Below, one piece after another: positions 34,062 through 42,963 of a stretch of 64,000 bases of DNA. The notes beneath the pieces are model-generated. The model was not told the DNA's origin. It was given only the letters and a program-made list of their open reading frames with translations, and searched no databases. A program made the translations under genes and the position numbers. Source of the DNA: Nostoc sp. UHCC 0870. Lineage in GTDB: Bacteria > Cyanobacteriota > Cyanobacteriia > Cyanobacteriales > Nostocaceae. Location of the stretch: positions 6,301,141 to 6,365,140 of the forward strand of contig NZ_CP091913.1 in NCBI RefSeq assembly GCF_022063185.1. Reading direction: 5' to 3'. Positions within the stretch are counted from its first letter, which is position 1, and each line of letters starts with the position of its first letter.

Positions 34062-34806
34062 CTATGTATGTTCGTTGCATAATAAGACTTTTAGACTTAT
34101 CGACTTCTCGTATACATATTTAAAAATGTATTATTAATGACCTTATTTTTTCTTGTCAACTGTAATTATATTGAAAAATGACAAAAAATAAATGTTTTTA
34201 TGATAAGAAATTTGTATATCAAATTCCATTACTTCGGAAGTTTGAATGATAGATTTTGATGAATTCAAACGGTTGAAGTATGGGGAACAAAAAAGTGAAA
34301 CTTCTTTCTTATAAAGAGTTTGAACCCTTTTTGCTGAATAAATATTGTTGAGCAGCAAAAAATCGGTCGTAAGTTTGTACGGTTGTTTTTTAGGGAATAA
34401 TCAACGTAAAGTCTCGTGTTGGGAAGACGGATTTATTCAAAAACCCTTGAAGATATTTACATCAGGGGGCATCGCTTTTCCAGAAGCCAAATGTGAGAAT
34501 TGCTCACGGCGATTGTTTCCTTAGAAGGTATCATGTATTTTCTAGCCAAATCGCCAAAAGCAAGAGTAAGCTAAGACAACTCTGAGAAGAGCAAGCTGTG
34601 TGAGGGGGTGAGGAGTCGAACGGACAAGTCAGCATAGCAACTTTTAAAGTTTTGCTAACAGGTGTGAACTTGTCTAAATCAGAGAACCAGGTTAATCTTG
34701 CCTATGTATCTCTGGTAAAAGTGATCTTGATCTATCGTGTGATGTGATCTAGATCGTTGACTAGTTCCAACTGGAAAATCTAGGTCAGTTAAGCACTATT
34801 GATCAT
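34062..34806 (+). promoter_or_regulatory. Long, possibly structured leader before the LytM gene
   Basis: About 750 bp precede the LysM-M23 gene without a gene of their own. From about 34470 to 34720 the composition becomes less AT-rich and shows several complementary stretches. These include GTGAGAATTGCTCAC (34492-34506), ACAAGTC...GACTTGT-type pairing and an AGGGGGTGAGGAGTCGAACGG core. This could be a structured 5' leader. Cyanobacterial peptidoglycan hydrolases often carry c-di-AMP (ydaO) riboswitches, but I could not fit the ydaO consensus with confidence. A GATCTAGATC palindrome lies near 34747. Confidence 0.35.
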
Positions 34807-34812
34807 AGGAGG
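34807..34812 (+). promoter_or_regulatory. Shine-Dalgarno AGGAGG that sets the TTG start of the LytM gene
   Basis: A perfect AGGAGG lies six bases before TTG at 34819, making the rare TTG start convincing. Confidence 0.85.
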
Positions 34813-34818
34813 TCGTCT

Positions 34819-37125
34819 TTGAAACGAGCATTAAAAAAAAGAGTGAAGGCTGTGTTGGAAAATACCCCTGGCAGTGATGATGCCCCAATGGATCAACTAA
34901 ACGTGGCGAACAATAAGGCGAATCGCCGAGCGCGGACACAAGTAGCCATGATTGGTTTAGCAATCTCGATGGGAGCAACCAGCCTTTTGGTGACTCGGCA
35001 AAGCGATCAAGCCCAAGCAGCAGCCCCTGTAGGTAGCCAAAAAGCCGCCTCTACCGTTCCTACAGCCTCTGATAATGAAGTGAAATTTGCTCCCACAAAA
35101 CTGGGGACTCCTGTAGTCTTATCAGCAAGCGTGCCAGAGAATCCTGTCATAGTTGAACCGACAGCAGTTTCACAGTTACCTGGGCTTGAAGCTAAGTGGC
35201 AAGTTTTGGCAAGTGGAATGTCTGAGCCAGCTTCTACCTCAGAAACTCTTTCTCAAAATTTAGTAACTTACAAAACTTCCATAGACCAGCAAGAGCAAGA
35301 ATCACAGCAACAGCAAGCCAAAGAGTCTGTAGAAGAGCTTGCTAAAACTAACGATATTAATGGTGAACAAACGGCATTTATAAAAACCCAGCCACAAACA
35401 GAAGCCGCAGATAGCGCAGCTGCTAGTGGTGAAATGAATCTTCAATTGAAGGCGCAGCAAGAATTTGCTCTTAATCGCCTGCAAGAAAAATCGAACCGTT
35501 TAAGAAAAAGTCTGGCGGAGTTGCGGTCTGAGGAGTCAAAAGATTTATCAAAAGATTTATCAAAAAATCCATCTGGCTTGAAGCAGCCAACAGCTATAGC
35601 CAATCAGCTACCACCTCTGAGTATTAACGGCACAGTTATCGAACAGTCACCAATTCCCACCAATGGGAATCAAGATGATCTGGCCACGAGCGTAAAACAG
35701 CCACAAGCGATTACTATTCCCGTGCAGCCACCAGCAATAACTGCACCAATAGTTGCACCAAAAATTACTGCGCCATCGCAACAGGCCAACTACGAAGTTA
35801 AACCAGGAGATACCCTAGCTGCGATCGCTAACAGATACAATACTTCTGTTTCAGAACTAGCTAAAGCCAACGGACTCAGTGATCCCAATCAGTTGAAAAT
35901 TAGCCAACAATTGGTGATTCCTGTTACTCAAAACCCCATAAACAGACAGTACGGGATTAATTCTGAAATAGCTAGTATTCCGCTCAACACAACTAGCATT
36001 AATTCCCAACCTATTACTTCACAAACACCTGTTTTAGCTGATAACAGTGATAGCAACAGTCTCGCTGTGCCAACAACAGCAACTGAAGACAGCGAAAACC
36101 AAGCAAATACCCCAGTTGAGCCAGAAACAACTGCGAATAACCCCATCACTCAAGGTATAGGTGGTGACACACCTGTTCCCAGAGTTTTTGTAGAAATGCA
36201 GAAGCCGAAAAAGTCTACTGACAGAGTAGCCAGCGCAAAAAACGAGCGACTCCGTGGCTTACAAGCAGAAATTCAGAGATTACAAGCAAAATACCGCGCT
36301 CAAAATGCAGGAAATAACGCTGCGTCAGAAACAAGAGATGCTGCTATACCAATTCCTGTAGCTACTCCCAATGGCTTGGCAGTTTCTAGACCAGTTTCCA
36401 ATCAAACAGAATTTTCTATCCCAATTGCTGTTCCTACTCCTTTAACACCTGGTTACGCTAACCAACCAGTTAAGCCGGAATTCCGTGCTACTCGGCCTCT
36501 AAATAATGAGCCAATTAATCCAGAGTTCTTACCTAACAATGGAGCTAGCCAGTTAAAACCATCCCAGAATCCATCAGGTATCCGAATCGCAACACCTCCG
36601 GCTGGTGTTAATGCTTCCGACTCTTTAGGAAGAATGAGAGGAACTACTGTTTCTCCAGCCAAGCTACCACCTTTAGCGGCGGTAGACCAATATTTACCCA
36701 GAACAATTGATGAAAGCACACCTCTTCCATCAGATTCGTCTACAGCCTTCACTTGGCCAGCAAAAGGTGTACTCACTTCTGGCTATGGTTGGCGTTGGGG
36801 AAGAATGCACAGAGGTATTGATATTGCCAACGGTGTGGGTACACCAATTGTTACAGCATCTGATGGCATTGTTGAGAAAGCTGGTTGGAATAATGGTGGT
36901 TATGGCATTCTTGTCGATATCCGTCATCCAGATGGCACATTAACTCGTTACGCTCACAACAGCAAAATTTTTGTAAGAGCAGGTCAGCAGGTACAGAAAG
37001 GACAGCATATTGCCAATATGGGTAGCACTGGTTTTAGCACCGGACCTCACCTACATTTTGAAATTCATACACCAGGTAAAGGAGCAATTAATCCTATAGC
37101 GATGCTACCTAAGAACCGCATATAG
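34819..37125 (+). CDS. LysM + M23 (LytM) peptidoglycan endopeptidase-like factor
   Basis: The 768-residue protein starts at TTG with a strong AGGAGG. A single hydrophobic segment (VAMIGLAISMGATSLLV) near residue 50 anchors or exports it. A long Pro/Gln/Ser-rich region includes coiled-coil-like stretches and three SKDLSKN-type short repeats. A LysM domain (YEVKPGDTLAAIANRYNTSV) starts near residue 323, and an M23 domain (GWRWGRMHRGIDIA, then HLHFEIH) begins near residue 650. The metal ligands H-x(n)-D and HLH are present. From memory, the Nostoc PCC 7120 homologue Alr3353 is a LytM factor affecting filament morphology and cell-cell communication. A similar septal role is inferred here. Confidence 0.92.
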   Translation: MKRALKKRVKAVLENTPGSDDAPMDQLNVANNKANRRARTQVAMIGLAISMGATSLLVTRQSDQAQAAAPVGSQKAASTVPTASDNEVKFAPTKLGTPVVLSASVPENPVIVEPTAVSQLPGLEAKWQVLASGMSEPASTSETLSQNLVTYKTSIDQQEQESQQQQAKESVEELAKTNDINGEQTAFIKTQPQTEAADSAAASGEMNLQLKAQQEFALNRLQEKSNRLRKSLAELRSEESKDLSKDLSKNPSGLKQPTAIANQLPPLSINGTVIEQSPIPTNGNQDDLATSVKQPQAITIPVQPPAITAPIVAPKITAPSQQANYEVKPGDTLAAIANRYNTSVSELAKANGLSDPNQLKISQQLVIPVTQNPINRQYGINSEIASIPLNTTSINSQPITSQTPVLADNSDSNSLAVPTTATEDSENQANTPVEPETTANNPITQGIGGDTPVPRVFVEMQKPKKSTDRVASAKNERLRGLQAEIQRLQAKYRAQNAGNNAASETRDAAIPIPVATPNGLAVSRPVSNQTEFSIPIAVPTPLTPGYANQPVKPEFRATRPLNNEPINPEFLPNNGASQLKPSQNPSGIRIATPPAGVNASDSLGRMRGTTVSPAKLPPLAAVDQYLPRTIDESTPLPSDSSTAFTWPAKGVLTSGYGWRWGRMHRGIDIANGVGTPIVTASDGIVEKAGWNNGGYGILVDIRHPDGTLTRYAHNSKIFVRAGQQVQKGQHIANMGSTGFSTGPHLHFEIHTPGKGAINPIAMLPKNRI

Positions 37126-37163
37126 CTAAGACCTGTTTTCAATTTGATGATTATCTAGCCTAG

Positions 37164-37191
37164 AAAGAGGGAGTAATTAAGCTCCCTCTTT
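37164..37191 (+). terminator. Rho-independent terminator after the LytM gene
   Basis: AAAGAGGGAG and CTCCCTCTTT form a perfect stem with an eight-base loop, followed by TGCTTTT. Confidence 0.8.
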
Positions 37192-37218
37192 TGCTTTTGG
37201 GTGTATTGACTAATCAAT

Positions 37219-37315
37219 TCCGAAAATGAGATGTGTCATTCTGAATGAAATGTAGAATCTAAGAGATGTTTCGCTTCGCTCAACATGACAGGTTAAGCAT
37301 TTATGCAAGAGACTC
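37219..37315. mobile_element. Partial copy of the AATAGACCTCTTGCA element
   Basis: The stretch CCGAAAATGAGATGTGTCATT through TTATGCAAGAGACTC closely matches the interior and one end of the full element at 51497-51615, but the left end is missing and the right end has decayed. Confidence 0.75.
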
Positions 37316-37323
37316 CATGAATT

Positions 37324-37378
37324 GCACTCACCACTCACTACTCAGCACTCAGCACTCACCACTCACCACTCACCACTC
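37324..37378. repeat. CACTCAC / CACTCAG heptamer array
   Basis: Tandem ACTCACC, ACTCAGC units run into the 3' end of rsmH and encode its last residues. Confidence 0.9.
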
Positions 37379-38264
37379 TCTCTGCTATTCTCAGTTTGGC
37401 AGAACGCGATCGCGGATTATCACTAATTTCTGCGTCAGTCGCAATAATTGGCTTTTTAGTTAAAACCTTTAACAAAGGTGAATTACGTAACCCATGCTTT
37501 ACTAAGCGGTCTTCTAGACTATGGAAACTGATAATAACGATTCTGCCACCTGTAACTAAAGCTTTGGGTGCAGTCTCCAAAAAAGTTTCTAGGGACTTTA
37601 ACTCATCGTTGACCACTATTCGCAAAGCTTGAAACACACGGGTAGCAGGATGAATTCTACCATAGCGGTATTTAGGCGGCACACAACTTGCGATCGCCTC
37701 AGCTAATTCTGTAGTTGTGTGAAATGGGCGTTTTTCGACAATGCGCTTGGCAATACGCCGTGAGAGTCTTTCCTCTCCATATTTAAAGAAAATATCCGCT
37801 AATTCTTTCTCATCCCACTCATTAATCACATCAGCAGCCGTTAAAGATTGCCTTTGATCCATTCGCATATCTAAACTAGCCGTGTGACGAAAGCTAAAAC
37901 CTCGTTCTGGTGTATCTAAGTGATAAGAACTCACACCCAAATCAGCGAGAATGCCATCAAAACCGGCAACAGGAAACTTATAAGTCGCAAAATTGCTGCG
38001 AATAAACCTTACCCTATCACCAAACTCTGCTAACTCTTTTTGAGCTGCCGCTAAAGCATCCTCATCTTGGTCAATAGCCGTTAGCTGTATATCCGGTACA
38101 GCCTCCAAAATCAAACGACTATGACCACCACCCCCTACCGTTGCATCCAGATAACGTCCACCAGGATGTATTGCCAACCCTGTAATTACATCCTGCGGTA
38201 ACACTGGTAAATGGGAAAATGTCGGTTCTTCGATAGCTGGCAAGTTGGCAGAATGAGAATTCAT
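37356..38264 (-). CDS. rsmH: 16S rRNA (cytosine(1402)-N(4))-methyltransferase RsmH
   Basis: RsmH (MraW) methylates C1402 in the ribosomal P site. Motifs are HLPVLPQDVI, GGRYLDATVGGGGHS (SAM binding), DGILADLGVSSYHLD, RGFSFRHTASLDMRMD and IISFHSLEDRLVK, in order. ATG at 38264 gives 302 residues and is preferred over a start four codons upstream. The C-terminal residues VVSGEW and the stop codon derive from a GAGTGGT-type heptamer array. It is not in a dcw cluster here. Confidence 0.94.
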   Translation of the reverse strand: MNSHSANLPAIEEPTFSHLPVLPQDVITGLAIHPGGRYLDATVGGGGHSRLILEAVPDIQLTAIDQDEDALAAAQKELAEFGDRVRFIRSNFATYKFPVAGFDGILADLGVSSYHLDTPERGFSFRHTASLDMRMDQRQSLTAADVINEWDEKELADIFFKYGEERLSRRIAKRIVEKRPFHTTTELAEAIASCVPPKYRYGRIHPATRVFQALRIVVNDELKSLETFLETAPKALVTGGRIVIISFHSLEDRLVKHGLRNSPLLKVLTKKPIIATDAEISDNPRSRSAKLRIAERVVSGEW

Positions 38265-38820
38265 GAGATTTAGCACAAAAAGATAGAGAATTACAGAAGA
38301 ACTTAGTATTCAGAATCAATTATCCTTAGTTGATAATTGGCTATTTAGTTTAGTTTTAATTGTGGTGACAATAAACATTGAAAATCATAGAAATTAACGG
38401 ACAGATGAATAAACTTAAAACCGAGCGATCGCATGAATAAGAACCATCTAGCATTCAAATAATAAATATAGAACATCTACAATACTCTATTTGCCAGTGC
38501 ATATAAAGTTACAGTTTAAAGTCAAAAATATATAACAGTATTTTTTCTGGTAAATTCAAATTTAAGAGCAAATTTACTCGTTTAACATCAACAGTCTTTG
38601 GTTACTGGGCAGAAAAAAGTCAAAAAATCATTTCTTGTCTCCTCAGCACCTCTACCTCTATCTCTTCCCTGTCACCTATCACCTATCACCTGTCACCTGT
38701 CACCTGTCACCTGTCACCTATCGCCTATCACCTGTCACCTGTCACCTGTCACCTATCCCCTATCACCCCATGAGAGATGAAAAAATCCAGTGCCTTAATT
38801 TATTGGTTATCGAGCTTCCA
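38265..38820. other. Intergenic region between rsmH and ndhH with a heptamer array
   Basis: The region is AT-rich with one HIP1 site near 38427 and a long CACCTGT/CACCTAT array at about 38668-38766. No gene is supported; open frames here are repeat-encoded. Confidence 0.6.
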
Positions 38821-38960
38821 TATAATAGTTGAAGAAGTGAAACAAAATGCAACATCAAGAAAAAGCCCTTAGCTGCCCCCATCTCTCCAACATACTCCCG
38901 TATGGGCAATAAATGCCGGGCTTGCCCCAAGATATTGCCTCTACGAACATGACACATTGG
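38821..38960 (+). promoter_or_regulatory. Possible promoter and structured leader of ndhH
   Basis: A perfect TATAAT -10 box lies at 38821-38826, although no good -35 is seen at the right distance. Downstream, AAGCCC (38863-38868) can pair with GGGCTT (38918-38923). Inside it GCCCCCAT/ATGGGC and CATAC/GTATG offer further stems. This may be a structured 5' leader of about 200 bases or a small RNA. Confidence 0.35.
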
Positions 38961-39036
38961 CAGACACGAAAAATCCTGTCTGGATGGCACATACGCGGTT
39001 CAATTCACAATTTTCTAATGGGAGAACACGGAATTT

Positions 39037-40221
39037 ATGGCAAGAATAGAGACCCGCACTGAACCTATGGTGCTGAACATGGGGCCACACCATCCCTCCA
39101 TGCACGGGGTTTTGCGGTTAATTGTCACTTTGGATGGTGAAGACGTTGTTGACTGTGAACCGGTGATTGGCTACTTACACCGAGGCATGGAAAAAATCGC
39201 CGAGAACCGCACCACTGTAATGTATGTCCCCTACGTTAGTCGCTGGGACTATGCAGCAGGTATGTTCAATGAAGCTGTCACCGTCAACGCGCCGGAAAAA
39301 CTGGCAGGTGTGACTGTACCTAAACGCGCCAGCTACATCCGCGTCATTATGCTGGAATTGAATCGCATTGCCAACCATCTGCTGTGGTTTGGCCCCTTCC
39401 TAGCTGACGTAGGCGCACAAACTCCCTTCTTCTACCAATTCCGCGAACGGGAGATGATTTATGATTTATGGGAAGCTGCCACAGGCTACCGCATGGTCAA
39501 CAACAACTACTTCCGCGTTGGTGGTGTAGCTGCTGATTTGCCCTATGGCTGGGTAGATAAGTGCATGGAATTCTGTGATTATTTCTTACCCGTCATCGAT
39601 GAATACGAAAAGTTAGTTACCAATAACCCCATATTCCGCCGTCGTATTGAAGGTATTGGCACTATCGGACGTGAAGAAGCTATTAACTGGGGACTTTCTG
39701 GCCCGATGTTACGCGCTTCTGGCGTGAAATGGGATTTGCGGAAAGTTGACCACTACGAATGCTACGACGATTTTGATTGGGACGTGCAGTGGGAAACTAC
39801 CGGTGATTGCATGGCGCGTTACATGGTGCGGATGCGGGAAATGCGCGAATCTGTGAAAATTGTCAAGCAAGCCCTCAAAGGACTACCTGGCGGCCCCTAC
39901 GAAAATCTAGAAGCCAAGCGTTTAATGGCTGGGAAAAAATCAGAATGGGATGCCTTTGATTATCAATACATTGGTAAGAAAGTTTCTCCCACCTTCAAAA
40001 TGCCCAAAGGTGAAATTTATGCCCGTGTAGAAAGCGGTAAAGGTGAACTAGGTATTTATCTGATTGGCGATGATAACGTTTTCCCCTGGCGGTGGAAGAT
40101 TCGTCCAGCAGATTTCAACAACCTCCAGATTCTGCCTCATTTGTTACGCGGCATGAAAGTTGCAGACGTTGTAGTGATTCTCGGTAGTATCGACGTAATC
40201 ATGGGGTCTGTTGACAGATAG
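39037..40221 (+). CDS. ndhH: NDH-1 subunit H (49-kDa subunit, NuoD/NDUFS2 homologue)
   Basis: NdhH is a core peripheral-arm subunit of the cyanobacterial NDH-1 complexes. It lines the plastoquinone pocket and lies near the terminal Fe-S cluster. Visible are NMGPHHPSMHGVLRL, IGYLHRGMEKIAENRT, and the C-terminal IGSIDVIMGSVDR. The 394-residue length is standard. It is transcribed alone, with a hairpin terminator after it. The NDUFAF7-like methyltransferase encoded 1 kb downstream belongs to a family that modifies the NdhH homologue in mitochondria. Confidence 0.97.
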   Translation: MARIETRTEPMVLNMGPHHPSMHGVLRLIVTLDGEDVVDCEPVIGYLHRGMEKIAENRTTVMYVPYVSRWDYAAGMFNEAVTVNAPEKLAGVTVPKRASYIRVIMLELNRIANHLLWFGPFLADVGAQTPFFYQFREREMIYDLWEAATGYRMVNNNYFRVGGVAADLPYGWVDKCMEFCDYFLPVIDEYEKLVTNNPIFRRRIEGIGTIGREEAINWGLSGPMLRASGVKWDLRKVDHYECYDDFDWDVQWETTGDCMARYMVRMREMRESVKIVKQALKGLPGGPYENLEAKRLMAGKKSEWDAFDYQYIGKKVSPTFKMPKGEIYARVESGKGELGIYLIGDDNVFPWRWKIRPADFNNLQILPHLLRGMKVADVVVILGSIDVIMGSVDR

Positions 40222-40337
40222 TGTTCATAGGGTGGGCAATGCCCAATCCTAAATCATTGGTCTTGTAGACACGTTACCGCGTAGCTTGCTTTGCTACGCA
40301 ACGCTATCGCGAACCCAGTAGGGGTATGTGAGACTTT

Positions 40338-40370
40338 AGAACCCCGGTTTTTCAAAAAAACCGGGGTTCT
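40338..40370 (+). terminator. Terminator-like hairpin downstream of ndhH
   Basis: AGAACCCCGGTTTTT and AAAAACCGGGGTTCT form a perfect 15-bp stem. The 40222-40641 gap also contains a GC-rich interspersed repeat (40280-40315) and an AT-rich promoter region for the GAF gene. Confidence 0.7.
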
Positions 40371-40641
40371 GAATTATCGCCAATATCATAAATTAGATAA
40401 GATTGTCTAGATAATCATTAAAAATTTTAAAATATTAATTCTTAGTTAATTATTATTAGTTTTCCGAAAAAATTATATAAATTAAGATTGCGAATAATAA
40501 CTTACCTAAAGTTTTGTTTAGTATTTATTCTATTTCTATTAAATTTAATTTGCTTGTTTGAGTAAGTAAAATTTAGGAATAGAACCTGATAAATTACTAT
40601 ATAAAACTGATCCTGCTATCTGTATTTATAATTTTAGAACT

Positions 40642-41181
40642 GTGCAAATTCATTCTCACGCAGAATTTGAGCCTAGCTCAAATAAACCTACGGAAGAGGG
40701 CTTAAAAAGGATTCTGAATCGTCTTGTCCAAAAAATGCAAAGGGACGCATTAATCAGACAAACGACGAACGAACTGAGAGAATCACTACAGGTTGATCGC
40801 TTAGTTTTATATTACTTTTACTGGCAGTGGCATGGACAGGTGACGTTTGAAGCCCTACGTTCTCAGGAGTTTTCCATACTAGGTTCAACTGGGGCTGATG
40901 AGTGTTTTAATGACGAGTATGCAGCATTGTATTTAGCAGGTAGAGTTAAAGCGATCGCTAATATTGAAACAGAACCAATCGCAACTTGTCACCGAGAATT
41001 TCTTGGGAGTTTGCAAGTCCGGGCTAACCTAGTAGTACCCGTTTTGATACCTAGGGGTTTATGGGGATTACTGGTAGCCCATGAATGTCAAGGAACTCGT
41101 AATTGGTCACAATCAGATATAGAACTGATGCAATTAGGGGCGAGAACTTTAGCCACATCCCCTGAAATTTTGGAAAGTTAA
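40642..41181 (+). CDS. Stand-alone GAF protein with DXCF and CH motifs (candidate cyanobacteriochrome)
   Basis: The 179-residue protein is a single GAF domain. Its sequence follows the cyanobacteriochrome pattern: VDRLVLYYFYWQWHGQV, GRVKAIANIE, VRANLVVPVL and LWGLLVAHEC. It carries the bilin-binding Cys-His pair (Cys116-His117 in TCHREFL) and a DECF sequence (Asp86-Phe89) that fits the DXCF motif with a second cysteine at 88. The spacing of 28 residues between the two cysteines equals that in TePixJ. No kinase, HAMP or output domain is attached. It likely binds phycocyanobilin or phycoviolobilin and senses blue/green light; this is inference. The GTG start has no strong ribosome-binding site. 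Confidence 0.82.
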   Translation: MQIHSHAEFEPSSNKPTEEGLKRILNRLVQKMQRDALIRQTTNELRESLQVDRLVLYYFYWQWHGQVTFEALRSQEFSILGSTGADECFNDEYAALYLAGRVKAIANIETEPIATCHREFLGSLQVRANLVVPVLIPRGLWGLLVAHECQGTRNWSQSDIELMQLGARTLATSPEILES

Positions 41182-41183
41182 AT

Positions 41184-41270
41184 ATGAGTGATGGGTGATG
41201 GGTGATAGTTGCGCCAGCGCGGTCTTCTCTTCGTTCCCTGTCACCTATCACCTGTCACCTGTCACCTGTT
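41184..41270. repeat. GGTGATG and CACCTGT repeat arrays
   Basis: Short GTGATGG units and CACCTAT/CACCTGT units flank a GCGCCAGCGCGG stretch. Together they fill the gap before the methyltransferase and explain the long open frame upstream of its ATG. Confidence 0.85.
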
Positions 41271-41281
41271 CCCTATTATCT

Positions 41282-42466
41282 ATGGATTCTAATTTGGCAC
41301 TGCATACAGCCATCGCCCATCGCATTAGTACCAGTCCTCAACAACGAATTACTTTTGCTGAGTATATGGACATGGTGCTATATCACCCTGAACTTGGCTA
41401 CTATTCCAGCAATGCCGTCAAAATTGGGTTTAAAGGCGGTGATTTCTTCACCTCAGTCACTCTTGACGCTGACTTTGGCGAGTTATTAGCAGAACAATTT
41501 CTGCAAATGTGGAAAATTTTAGGGCAACCTATACCCTTTTATTTGGTAGAAATGGGTGCAGGTCAAGGATTGTTAGCGTTACATATTCTTCAATACACTC
41601 AGCAGCATCATCCAGATTTCTTCTCAGTCTTGCAGTATCTCATTATCGAAAAATCCCCAGGCTTACAACAAGAACAGCAGCAACGCTTACAAGAGTTTCC
41701 CGTGCGTTGGTGTAGCTGGGAGGAGATATCACCCAACTCAATTGTTGGCTGTTTTTTCTCCAATGAGTTAGTAGATGCTTTACCAGTGCATCAGTTTATC
41801 TTAGAGTCCGGTGAACTGCGAGAAATTTACGTCACCATTCAGGAAGAACAGGTAGGTGAAGGCGTAACTCCATCCTTTACAGAAATCACAGGCGCACTCT
41901 CTACCCCCCGCCTAGGAGAATATTTTGATTTAGTCGGGATTAATTTCCAGCAAGGTGGTTATGAGGATGGCTACCGCAGTGAAATTAATTTAGCTGCTTT
42001 AGACTGGTTGAGTATAGTAGCCGACCGCTTGCAACGGGGGTATGTGTTAACAATTGATTATGGCTACCCTGCCAACCGTTATTATAATCCCAGGCGATCG
42101 CAAGGAACGCTCCAGTGCTACTATCACCATCGTCATCACAACAACCCTTATATCAATATTGGGCGACAAGATATTACAGCCCATGTTGACTTTACCGCCT
42201 TAGAACGATGGGGTGAACCCTGTGGTTTAGACAAAGTTGGTTTTACACAGCAAGGTTTATTTTTGATGTCCTTGGGCTTAGGAAATCGCATTGCAGCCCT
42301 TTCCTATCAAGAAATACCCCTTTCTCAACTCCTACAACGACGAGAATCACTACACCAACTCATTGATCCCACAGGACTAGGCAACTTTGGAGTTTTAATT
42401 CAAAGCAAGGGATTACCCAAACAAGACACCACTCAACGGCTAAAAGGCTTAACTGTGCCAGAGTAA
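41282..42466 (+). CDS. NDUFAF7/MidA-like class I SAM-dependent methyltransferase (DUF185)
   Basis: The protein (394 residues from ATG 41282) shows the DUF185 pattern. The segments are ITFAEYMDMVLYHPELGYY, GGDFFTSV, LVEMGAGQGLLALHIL (SAM-binding GxGxG), SNELVDALPVHQF and LTIDYGYP. Mitochondrial NDUFAF7 dimethylates a conserved arginine in NDUFS2 and is needed for complex I assembly. The bacterial homologue's role is less clear. Here the gene lies close to ndhH, encoding the NDUFS2 homologue, in the same direction. The longer frame upstream is encoded by repeats and is not used. Confidence 0.88.
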   Translation: MDSNLALHTAIAHRISTSPQQRITFAEYMDMVLYHPELGYYSSNAVKIGFKGGDFFTSVTLDADFGELLAEQFLQMWKILGQPIPFYLVEMGAGQGLLALHILQYTQQHHPDFFSVLQYLIIEKSPGLQQEQQQRLQEFPVRWCSWEEISPNSIVGCFFSNELVDALPVHQFILESGELREIYVTIQEEQVGEGVTPSFTEITGALSTPRLGEYFDLVGINFQQGGYEDGYRSEINLAALDWLSIVADRLQRGYVLTIDYGYPANRYYNPRRSQGTLQCYYHHRHHNNPYINIGRQDITAHVDFTALERWGEPCGLDKVGFTQQGLFLMSLGLGNRIAALSYQEIPLSQLLQRRESLHQLIDPTGLGNFGVLIQSKGLPKQDTTQRLKGLTVPE

Positions 42467-42563
42467 AAAATTAAAAATCTCTTTAGGAATGCTGGATTAG
42501 ACAGATATGGACTAGCATAACAGTGATTGCTATGAAGCCGAATTAACAATCGGAGTAATAATT

Positions 42564-42659
42564 ATGTCTGCTCATGACTTCTTAATGTTAGTAACCTTAC
42601 TTAGTCCTGGTATCTTGTTATCAGTCATCATTATGGTGAGTTTTGCCGCAGGGGGCTAA
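42564..42659 (+). CDS. 31-residue single-span membrane protein
   Basis: A short frame encodes MSAHDFLMLVTLLSPGILL, then SVIIMVSFAAGG, essentially one transmembrane helix with small polar ends. A GGAG ribosome-binding site lies at good spacing before the ATG. Size and shape resemble the small subunits of photosynthetic or NDH complexes, but it does not match PetN, PsbM or other families I know by sequence. It follows the NDUFAF7-like gene by about 97 bp. Expression is unproven. Confidence 0.55.
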   Translation: MSAHDFLMLVTLLSPGILLSVIIMVSFAAGG

Positions 42660-42963
42660 TACCGCCGTGAAGGCGGAAGTCAAAAGTCAAAAGTCGAAAG
42701 TTTCCTATATCAAGCCTCTTGCTCGTTTGAAATAGTAGCTTTATTTACGCCGTGCTGTACTAATTACTTAAATTTACTCAGCACTCACCACCGGCTAAAC
42801 GCCGCGCTACCGCTAACACCACTCACCACTCACCACTCACCACTGAGTTGGTAAATTGAGGATGGAATCAGGAGTAACTACTCCCTAACTGCTGACAATC
42901 CCACAATGAAAACGCGATGTCTAACAATAGACTCGCCTATGGTCTACTAAAGGAAAGTGAAAA
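42660..42963. repeat. Repeat-rich gap with CACTCAC array
   Basis: The gap contains AAAAGTC repeats near 42680-42700 and a CACTCACC array at about 42778-42845. The array is interrupted by the GGCTAAACGCCGCGCTACCGCT palindromic repeat, the same sequence that occurs inside cimA and near 26430. Confidence 0.8.

Noticed and set aside
34143..34358. 71-codon minus-strand frame in the LytM leader
   Set aside because: Low-complexity AT-rich frame without a ribosome-binding site; the region is better read as a leader.
34470..34720. Firm call of a ydaO (c-di-AMP) riboswitch
   Set aside because: Only loose resemblance to parts of the consensus; reported as a possible structured leader instead.
38598..38832. 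Open frames of 60-65 codons before ndhH
   Set aside because: They are encoded by the CACCTGT/CACCTAT array and have no independent support.
41195..41281. Upstream extension of the NDUFAF7-like protein
   Set aside because: The extra residues are repeat-encoded; the ATG at 41282 starts a normal-length protein.
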